DNA from: an uncultured Eubacteriales bacterium
Lineage (GTDB): Bacteria; Bacillota; Clostridia; Peptostreptococcales; Anaerovoracaceae
NCBI GenBank assembly: GCA_902797405.1
Contig: CADBSP010000150.1
Location: 1 to 12,403, forward strand
Length of the DNA stretch: 12,403 nucleotides
Reading direction: 5' to 3'
The notes beneath the pieces were generated by a model. That model did no database searches and was not told the DNA's origin. It saw only the letters and a list, made by a program, of their open reading frames with translations. Positions 1 through 6,900 of this stretch are shown here, piece after piece. Made by a program: the position numbers and the translations under genes. Position 1 is the first letter of the stretch, and every line of letters begins with the position of its first letter.

Positions 1-2
1 TC

Positions 3-3000
3 GACCTTGTCATAAACAATCAGGATGCAACCGCATCCATAGTGGATGTAAGGCCGGACTATGCAATGTTTACATACGATGTAACCTTACCAAAGGAACT
101 TACTGTGACACTATCTTCAGATCCTAAGGAAGGTGGAAATACATCGGGCAATGGCATCTACGACGAAGGAGAAGAGATAACTGTAAGAGCAAAGGCCAAC
201 GACGACTACGATTTTAGCGGTTGGTATGATGGAACCAAAGAAGTGAGCACCAGTTTGGAGTACACCTTTGATGCAGCCAATGATATCGCCCTTACTGCCC
301 GCTTCACCTATAATCCAATCAATACCGTAATCTGGTTAAACGGCGACGGAAACGAATTGGAAAGAAATACATATGCTGAAAACGAAAGTGAGCCAACGAC
401 CGCAAGCGTTCCATCAAAAGAAGAAGACGAGAGCTTTACCTATGTCTTTGATAAATGGGATGCGCCTTTGGTGAATGGGCGAACAAAGACCTACGTGCCT
501 ATTTTTAAATCCACAGAGAAGGAAAAACAAAACCCGGGGGCACAGCCGCCAACAGAGGAAAATACTCACGTGCATAATCTAACCAAGGTTGAGGCAAAGG
601 CTGCAACCTGCGTAGCGCAAGGAAACATCGAGTACTGGATTTGCAGCGAAGGTGACGATGCATGCCAGAAGTATTTTGCAAGTGAGACCGGCCTTACAGA
701 ACTTGGCGCAAGCGAGGTTTTGATAGCTGCCACAGGACACATTCCGGGAGAAGTCGTGATAGAAAGTAGCGTTGAAGCCACATGCACAGAGGCTGGCGGC
801 TTTGATGAAGTGGTTTATTGTGACACATGTGGGGAAGAACTTAGCCGTAACCACGTGACTATAGAAGCCCTTAATCATCCTGGAAGAATCATTATTTCGG
901 AAATAAACAAAGGAGCCACTTGTGAAGAAGAGGGTGAATACGAACTTGTAGAAAAGTGCTCACTTTGCGAAAAGGAGTTCAGTCGCAAGAAAGAAATAGA
1001 GCCTGCCACAGGGCACGACTGGGATGAATGGACTATTTTAAAAGAAGCAACTGAAACAGAATCAGGCCTTAAGAAGCGCATATGCAAGAATGATTCATCC
1101 CATGAGGAGAAAGAGGTCATAAATCCGACAGGATCCGGCGAAAATCCAACGCCTGGCGATGACCCACAGCCTGGTCCTGGAGACAATCCAACGCCTGGTC
1201 CTGGAGACAATCCAACGCCTGGTCCCGGCGATGACCCGCAGCCTGGTCCTGGAGACAATCCAACGCCTGGCGACAATACAACACCTGGTGATGATCCACA
1301 GCCAGCGGAACACGTGCATGGTCTAACAAAGGTTCCAGCAAAGTCTGCGTCATGCACTGAAGCAGGGAACATCGAATACTGGATTTGCAGTCAAGGTGAC
1401 AAACCTTGCCATAAATTCTTTGCTGACAAAGACGGTAAAACCGAAATAACCGTGGACGATATAAGTATCCCGAAGAAAGGTCATATAAAGGGAGATTTGA
1501 AGACAGAAAATGTTATCGTTCCAAACTGCACAAAGGAAGGCTCACATGACGAAGTGACATACTGTACAGTGTGTAATGAGCAGCTCGTGAGAACCAAGGT
1601 TGTGGATAAAGCAATAGGCCACACTCCGGGAAGCAAAAAAATAGAAAACACCAAGGCTCCAACCTGCGAAATTGATGGTTCCCACGACGAAGTAATTTAC
1701 TGTACAGTATGTAATGAAGGGCTTAGCAGAACGACCATTACAGATAAAGCCATTGGCCACGATTGGGAAGAGTGGAAAGTAACTCAGGAGGCTACTGAAA
1801 CCAAGGAAGGAACCGAAATTCGTATTTGCAAAAATAATGCGAATCATAAGGAAACAAGAACGATTCCTACTAAGAATCATGTCCATGTCCTAACCAAGAT
1901 AAATGCAAAAGAAGCGACATGTACAGAGGATGGTAACAAAGTTTACTGGATTTGTGATAGTGGTGAGAAGCCTTGCAACAGACTTTTCTCTGATGCAGAT
2001 GGAAAGAAAGAGGTTAATAACGATTCCATCATTATAGCAAAGAAGGGCCATACACGAGGCGATACAAGAATAGAAGACGTAATTAAAGCAACCTGCACCA
2101 AGGAAGGCTCTCATAACGAAGTAATATGCTGCACAGTATGTAGTGAAGAACTGGAAAAAACAAAGATTATAGACCAAGTTCTCGGACACAAAGAAGGCGA
2201 TACGGTTACTGAAAACGTTAAAGGTGCAACCTGCGAGAAAGAGGGTTCACATGAAGAGGCAATTTATTGCAAGATATGTAATGAGGAACTAAGTAGGAGC
2301 CATATTGTGGACGAGGCTATAGGTCACGATTGGGACAAGTGGGAGGTTACTAAGGAAGCTACTGGTGATGAGGAAGGGGAAGAAACCCGAACTTGCAAAC
2401 ATGATTCGGCACATAAAGAAACTAGATCGATTCCAAAAGCCCCAACTAACCCAAGCGATGACCCAACTCCAGGGGACGATCCAACCCCAACACCTGGTCC
2501 CGGCGATGACCCGACACCAACACCTGGACCTGGAGACGATCCAAATCCAACACCTGGACCAGGGGACGATCCAACACCGACACCGGGTCCTGGCGATGAC
2601 CCAACTCCAACGCCTGGTCCTGGAGACGATCCAAGTCCGACACCTGGTCCTGGCGATGACCCAACTCCAACGCCTGGTCCTGGCGATGACCCAACTCCAA
2701 CGCCTGGTCCTGGAGACGATCCAACCCCAACACCGGGTCCTGGCGACGACCCAACTCCAACACCTGGACCTGGAGATGATCCGAGTCCAACACCTGGTCC
2801 TGGCGATGATCCAGGTAATAGCCCGGGAGAAAATGAGATTAAGTATTCTGTTAAGAAAGGAGATGGCTCAACGTATAAGCAGGGATCTGACACAACTTTA
2901 ACCTTCACATTCAAGAGATCTGAAAATGATGAAGAAACATTTAAGCATTTCACAGGCCTTAAATATGAAGGGAAACAGCTTATACACGACAAGGATTACA

Positions 3001-3770
3001 AAGCAAAATCAGGAAGTGTAATTATAGAACTGACGAAGAAATTCTTAGAAGGACTAAGTCTGGGAGCGCATAGCATTACTGCTGAGTTCGATGACGGCAA
3101 TTCGGTCCCGGCATCATTCAGGGTTCTACCGGCAGACAATCCAACGGATGAACCAAAGGAAAATCCGACAGATGATCCAAAGGATAATCCGACAGATGAT
3201 CCAAGTGACAATCCAACAGATGATCCAAAGGATAATCCAACGGATGAGCCAAAGGATAATCCTACAGATGAACCAAAGGAAAATCCGACAGATGATCCAG
3301 GCGACAATCCAACGGATGAACCAAAGGAAAATCCGACAGATAATCCTACGGATGAACCAACGGATAATCCTACGGATGAGCCAAAGGACAATCCTACGGA
3401 TGAGCCAAAGGACAATCCAACGGATGAACCAAAGGACAATCCAACAGATGAGCCAAGCGACAATCCAACGGATGAGCCAAAGGATAATCCTACAGATGAA
3501 CCAAGCGACAATCCAACAGATAAACCGACCAATAGTGCACAAAACATTGACGATACTAATAAATCTGACGACACTAAAAAGCCGGTAAATAATGCTAATG
3601 GTACCAGCAAATCAAATAATACAAATAAGACAACTACAGGAAAAGCAGGAACTAAAACTACAACCGGCGTACCTAAAACAGGTGACTCAAACTATGTAGT
3701 ACTCTGGACAATCATGATGATTCTTGCACTTGTAGTAATCGGAGCAACTCGTAGAGGAGTTCGTAAATAA
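3..3770 (+). CDS. Large sortase-anchored, repeat-rich surface protein (5' end outside window)
   Basis: The reading frame is open from base 3 with no stop, so the true start and the signal peptide lie upstream; the GTG at 42 has no ribosome binding site and is not a believable start. Order of parts: a divergent InlB-like repeat with a SGWYDG core (about 99-310), a second InlB-like repeat with VFDKWDAP (about 318-506), cysteine-rich module 1 (567-1127), a Gly/Pro/Asp linker (1137-1310), cysteine-rich modules 2 and 3 (1311-1868, 1878-2435), an 11-copy Pro-rich stalk (2481-2810), a compact beta-type domain (2838-3128), a 16-copy NPTDEPKD stalk (3138-3533), a Ser/Thr/Asn/Lys-rich wall-spanning stretch, and a VPKTG sorting signal with a membrane segment and basic tail. 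This architecture is that of a covalently anchored adhesin or extracellular binding protein. No catalytic domain is visible in this part, so the ligand cannot be named. It converges on the PBP gene with a shared terminator. Confidence 0.9.
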   Translation, partial: DLVINNQDATASIVDVRPDYAMFTYDVTLPKELTVTLSSDPKEGGNTSGNGIYDEGEEITVRAKANDDYDFSGWYDGTKEVSTSLEYTFDAANDIALTARFTYNPINTVIWLNGDGNELERNTYAENESEPTTASVPSKEEDESFTYVFDKWDAPLVNGRTKTYVPIFKSTEKEKQNPGAQPPTEENTHVHNLTKVEAKAATCVAQGNIEYWICSEGDDACQKYFASETGLTELGASEVLIAATGHIPGEVVIESSVEATCTEAGGFDEVVYCDTCGEELSRNHVTIEALNHPGRIIISEINKGATCEEEGEYELVEKCSLCEKEFSRKKEIEPATGHDWDEWTILKEATETESGLKKRICKNDSSHEEKEVINPTGSGENPTPGDDPQPGPGDNPTPGPGDNPTPGPGDDPQPGPGDNPTPGDNTTPGDDPQPAEHVHGLTKVPAKSASCTEAGNIEYWICSQGDKPCHKFFADKDGKTEITVDDISIPKKGHIKGDLKTENVIVPNCTKEGSHDEVTYCTVCNEQLVRTKVVDKAIGHTPGSKKIENTKAPTCEIDGSHDEVIYCTVCNEGLSRTTITDKAIGHDWEEWKVTQEATETKEGTEIRICKNNANHKETRTIPTKNHVHVLTKINAKEATCTEDGNKVYWICDSGEKPCNRLFSDADGKKEVNNDSIIIAKKGHTRGDTRIEDVIKATCTKEGSHNEVICCTVCSEELEKTKIIDQVLGHKEGDTVTENVKGATCEKEGSHEEAIYCKICNEELSRSHIVDEAIGHDWDKWEVTKEATGDEEGEETRTCKHDSAHKETRSIPKAPTNPSDDPTPGDDPTPTPGPGDDPTPTPGPGDDPNPTPGPGDDPTPTPGPGDDPTPTPGPGDDPSPTPGPGDDPTPTPGPGDDPTPTPGPGDDPTPTPGPGDDPTPTPGPGDDPSPTPGPGDDPGNSPGENEIKYSVKKGDGSTYKQGSDTTLTFTFKRSENDEETFKHFTGLKYEGKQLIHDKDYKAKSGSVIIELTKKFLEGLSLGAHSITAEFDDGNSVPASFRVLPADNPTDEPKENPTDDPKDNPTDDPSDNPTDDPKDNPTDEPKDNPTDEPKENPTDDPGDNPTDEPKENPTDNPTDEPTDNPTDEPKDNPTDEPKDNPTDEPKDNPTDEPSDNPTDEPKDNPTDEPSDNPTDKPTNSAQNIDDTNKSDDTKKPVNNANGTSKSNNTNKTTTGKAGTKTTTGVPKTGDSNYVVLWTIMMILALVVIGATRRGVRK
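567..2435 (+). repeat. Three cysteine-rich modules of 186-187 residues
   Basis: Modules lie at 567-1127, 1311-1868 and 1878-2435, each opening with His-Val-His and closing shortly after a Cys-Lys motif. Each contains four sub-repeats. The first has a Cys, then Trp-Ile-Cys, then a third Cys; the second and third have a Cys followed about 13 residues later by Cys-x-x-Cys; the fourth begins His-Asp-Trp and keeps one Cys. Gly-His pairs separate the sub-repeats. Modules 1 and 2 have 10 cysteines each and module 3 has 11, because of a Cys-Cys in its second sub-repeat. Similar Cys-x-x-Cys repeats are common in clostridial surface proteins, but I know no established function. Modules 2 and 3 resemble each other more than module 1. 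Confidence 0.85.
1137..1310 (+). repeat. Gly/Pro/Asp linker repeat between cysteine-rich modules 1 and 2
   Basis: It encodes repeated units of the form GDNPTPGP or GDDPQPGP (24 bp), shortening to six-residue units at the 3' end. It separates module 1 from module 2, whereas modules 2 and 3 are joined with almost no linker. It is chemically like the larger stalk at 2481-2810, so the two may share an origin. Confidence 0.85.
2481..2810 (+). repeat. Eleven 30-bp tandem repeats encoding a PTPTPGPGDD stalk
   Basis: There are eleven consecutive units of exactly 30 bp, each encoding Pro-x-Pro-Thr-Pro-Gly-Pro-Gly-Asp-Asp with x being Thr, Ser or Asn. The differences are almost all silent (GGT/GGA, GGCGATGAC/GGAGACGAT). 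The units at 2601-2630 and 2691-2720 are identical over all 30 bases, which points to recent block duplication. The product would be an extended, acidic, proline-rich spacer outside the cell. Long open frames on the opposite strand here are a by-product of the repeat. Confidence 0.92.
2838..3128 (+). other. Compact beta-type domain resembling CBM_X2-like modules, inside the surface protein
   Basis: About 97 residues of non-repetitive sequence sit between two stalks. Visible features are KYSVKKGDGSTY near the start, LTFTFKRS, a central Tyr-Glu-Gly-Lys turn, a segment of alternating hydrophobic residues (SGSVIIEL), the LSLGAHSITAEFDDG motif and a final beta strand. The pattern 'gap, hydrophobic strand, leucine-rich turn, G-x-H-x-I/L-x-x-x-F-D-D-G' is like the X2 immunoglobulin-like modules of clostridial extracellular proteins. 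The family assignment is by eye and unconfirmed. Confidence 0.55.
3138..3533 (+). repeat. Sixteen 24-bp tandem repeats encoding an NPTDEPKD stalk
   Basis: Sixteen units of eight residues (Asn-Pro-Thr-Asp-Glu/Asp-Pro-Lys/Ser-Asp/Glu) plus one four-residue half unit in the middle fill 396 bp. Unlike the upstream stalk this one mixes Lys with Asp/Glu. It lies just before the wall-spanning Ser/Thr/Asn/Lys-rich region, a usual place for a wall-crossing stalk. The half unit keeps the frame and marks an unequal duplication or deletion. Confidence 0.92.
3669..3767 (+). other. C-terminal cell wall sorting signal (VPKTG)
   Basis: The protein ends with Val-Pro-Lys-Thr-Gly-Asp, about 18 hydrophobic residues (including VVLWTIMMILALVVIGA) and the basic tail RRGVRK. 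This is the LPXTG-type signal, with Val in place of the first Leu. A class of sortase is expected to cut between Thr and Gly and attach the protein to peptidoglycan. No sortase gene is in the window. Confidence 0.88.
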
Positions 3771-3829
3771 ACTCTAAAATAAATTCTAAAACAACTATAA
3801 AACAAACTCTTAAAAAAGCTCTTAAAATA
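3771..3829 (+). repeat. Five degenerate 11-13 bp A-rich repeats after the surface-protein stop
   Basis: Directly after the TAA come ACTCTAAAATAA, ATTCTAAAACA, ACTATAAAACAA, ACTCTTAAAAA and AGCTCTTAAAATA. They share the core CT(C/A)TTAAAA-like pattern with a period of 11-13 bp. They contain several in-frame stop codons and do not code for a believable protein. Confidence 0.6.
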
Positions 3830-3838
3830 TGCTCCCTG

Positions 3839-3861
3839 CGTATGAGTCTTGGACCCATACG
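3839..3861 (+). other. Imperfect hairpin upstream of the terminator
   Basis: CGTATG (3839-3844) pairs with CATACG (3856-3861), and after one A-C mismatch GTC (3846-3848) pairs with GAC (3852-3854) around a TTG loop. It has no T-tract of its own and ends only three bases before the main terminator stem. Confidence 0.5.
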
Positions 3862-3864
3862 AAT

Positions 3865-3903
3865 AAAACACCCTGAGACCACATTGTTATCTCAGGGTGT
3901 TTT
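3865..3903. terminator. Bidirectional intrinsic terminator between convergent genes
   Basis: A perfect 14-bp stem (3865-3878 with 3890-3903, core ACACCCTGAG/CTCAGGGTGT) surrounds an 11-base loop. On the plus strand the stem ends in TTTTT, serving the surface-protein gene; on the minus strand the complementary A-run of the left arm gives a U-run, serving the PBP gene. Only eight bases separate it from the PBP stop codon. Confidence 0.92.
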
Positions 3904-3911
3904 TCTAGTAC

Positions 3912-6900
3912 TTAGCCTTCTGAAGTTTCTTCTCCGGTTTCTTCCGGTGGAGTAGGTTCAGGGATAGGTTCAGGAGTAGGTTCTTCTACAGGAGGATCAT
4001 CCGGAGGTGGGTTTTCCTGTTGCTGTTGTTCTTGCTCCTGTCTTAAACGTTCTTCCTCTTCCTGACGGAGGCGTTCCTCTTCTTCCAAACGTAGACGTTC
4101 CTCTTCTTCTTCCTGTTTCTTCTTTTCTTCCTCTTCCTGTTTCTTCTTTTCTTCTTCCTCCAGGCGCTTTTCTTCGGCTTCTTTCAGTTTGTCGTAATTA
4201 TCGCTGCTTACAGGGTAGGTGTTAGGATCAGAATTATGGAGGTAGCAATAATATCCTGGTGGTGAATAGCTTCCATCGTAGGCGTTATATTCTTTTCTGC
4301 TTACGTTTTTACATTCAGGTGTTGCTAATAGTCCCGTGTCTTTACAAAGGGTTACAGTCTTCTTTATACTAGATGGAGAAACAGTTCCTTTTTCAGTTCC
4401 CGAGATAAAGTATTCACCGTTTTGATAGATTACATTATCAGGTGCTTCAGCCCTATAACCTAAATATGCTGCATCTATTTGTCTCATGATTTTACCCCAG
4501 AGTACTGTGGCAACCAAGCTGTTGTCTGACAGGTCGATGGCAACGTCACTTCCAATCCAAAGGGAAGCAGTATAATTGGTAGTAAATCCGTCGAACCAAA
4601 CATCCTTCTCATTTTGTGTGGTTCCTGTCTTACCTCCGACGAATGTATCCGGGACGTAAGCGTTTGTAGCGGTACCAGATTCTACAACTGTGTGCAGCAT
4701 ATCAGCCATTATCCAGGCAACGCCGGGATCCAAAACCTGATGCTCAGTTGGATTGGAATTGTCCAGGACAACGTTTCCATCCTTATCGAGAACCTTGGTA
4801 TATGAACATGTGTCATATCTAACTCCATTGTTAGGGAAGGTGGTGTAAGCACTCGCCATTTCCAATGTGTTAACTCCATTTGTGAGTCCACCCAGAGCTA
4901 ATGCGGCCGGATTCACGTCATTATATGCGCCTTCTTCAACAAGGGTAGTGATACCGAAGTTCTTAACATTTTGGAGTGAATAGTCCGCACCAACCTGATA
5001 CCAAATCTTCACAGCGCAAGTATTGATGGATTGCTTCATAGCAGAACGCATAGTTTGCATTCCAGTGAATGTATTTGAGTCATTGTTAGGCCACTGTTCA
5101 CCATCAATAGTGGTCTTTTCATCCAATACTATTGAAGCAGCAGTCAGATAGCTTCCATAAAGGGTGGTTCCTTGTTTGTCAATTTTATAATCATAGAATT
5201 CATGTGAATAACCTGCCATAGCTTCCTCAGCACTTTGCTGGAGGGCAGCGGAGTATACTCCCAACGGTTTAATGGATGAACCGGGTTGCCTCAAACTAAC
5301 CGCACGGTTATAAATCATACGTCCGGAAGTGTTTCTGCCGCCAACCATGGCTTTGATATGGCCGGTGCTGTTTTCAACAATGGTCATGGCAACCTGAGGC
5401 TGAATAGATTTGGCATTCAGTGAATAGGCCTTTGGTGCAATTGAAAGAGTACCGTCATCATTCTTCACGAAATATCCGGCATAATCAGGATTATTTAAAA
5501 ATTCAGCAGAAATTATAATGTCGTTATCACCATTTATAGACTTATACTGTCTCGGAATACTTACATAACCACCGCTGATGGTATAGAAGGTATAGTCTTC
5601 GTCGTAATAGAACATTGGCTTAAATTCCAAACTGTATTCGACACCTTCAGCTACTTCGGTAGTATAAATGTTCAGACTGTTTCCATAATAGATTACCAGG
5701 CTTCCGTCGGAATTAAATGAATACTCATCTTCGGATAATATGAAATTGCCCTCACTATCAAAGAAATTATCATAATCGTAGAGCTTTACGTAACCGTCTT
5801 CATCGATAATATTTCCGGCATAGTCATATAGAGGTTCTACCCATGGGTAGTTATAAGGATTAGCAAATTCCTCTCTAATAACAGCCTGGGCCTGTGAGTC
5901 CAGAGTGGAGTAGATTCTTAGACCGCCCTGGTAAACCGTCTTAAATGCGGTTTCGCTATCCATACCTTTCTCTTCCATCAAATCCTGCATTACTTCGGAA
6001 ATGCAGTAGTCAGCAAAGTAGGCGGCATTACTGTCATATGATGATTCGAAGTCAGGGTTAAGCATATCCATGAGGGAAACTGCCATTGCTTCATCGTGTT
6101 CAGCTTGAGTGATTAATTCCTGCTCAAGCATTAAGTCCAAGCATATCTCTCTTCTATCCTTGCTGGCATCGTTTGCCAGATAAACGCCGTCTGTAGTTTC
6201 CTTTAAGGCTCTGTCTGGGTATGCTGCTGCTGTTCCACCTGGTTCAAATACGATTAATTGGTAGGAATCCGGCATTTGAGGCAGGGCAGCGAGAGCGGCA
6301 CATTCAGCCAAGGTAAGCTCACTAACATGCTTTCCGAAATAGTTTTGTGAGGCTGTTTCTACACCATATGAACCGTAGCCGAGATAAATCGTATTTAAAT
6401 ATGCACCTATTATCTCATCCTTTGATAGTTCCTTTTCTATTCTTAGGGCGTAGTATGCTTCCTGAATCTTTCTGGTATAGTTGTGTTCGAACCGAGTGTC
6501 AGTAAGATAAATGTTTCTGGCAAGCTGTTGAGTAATGGTACTGGTACCGCTGATTTGGCCACCTCTAAGTAATTTGTCAACTATGGCACCGAAAATACGG
6601 ATAATATTGAATCCGTGGTGGGTTTTAAAGGTCTTGTCTTCCAAAGCGATAACAGCATCTATCAGGTTTTCCGGCATATCGTTTACATCTGCCAAATCGC
6701 GGTTGAAATCTGAGAATATAATATCTATTTCTTTGCCGTCCGCATCGTACATTTTAGTAGTTTCTTCCAAATTGTCGTAAATGGTTTGCGGATTAATAGG
6801 CGGCGTGTCTTTGATTATGGAATAAACAAAGAAACATCCAGCTAATATACCAATAAGAGCCAAGCAAAGAAGTGCAACTATTATTCTCTTTAGCCACACG

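Noticed and set aside
42..44. GTG at 42 as the start of the surface protein
   Set aside because: The frame is open to the window edge, there is no ribosome site or signal peptide, and an InlB-type repeat appears to begin upstream.
875..1372. Open frames opposite the Gly/Pro/Asp linker
   Set aside because: Same repeat by-product; the sense frame has clear protein domains on both sides.
2481..2810. CRISPR-like array of 30-bp units
   Set aside because: No spacers; the sequence is continuous coding sequence of the surface protein.
2324..3610. Long open frames on both alternative strands and frames across the stalk repeats
   Set aside because: They arise because short-period repeats whose length is a multiple of three lack stops in several frames. 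Their products are simple repeats without starts, ribosome sites or family resemblance.
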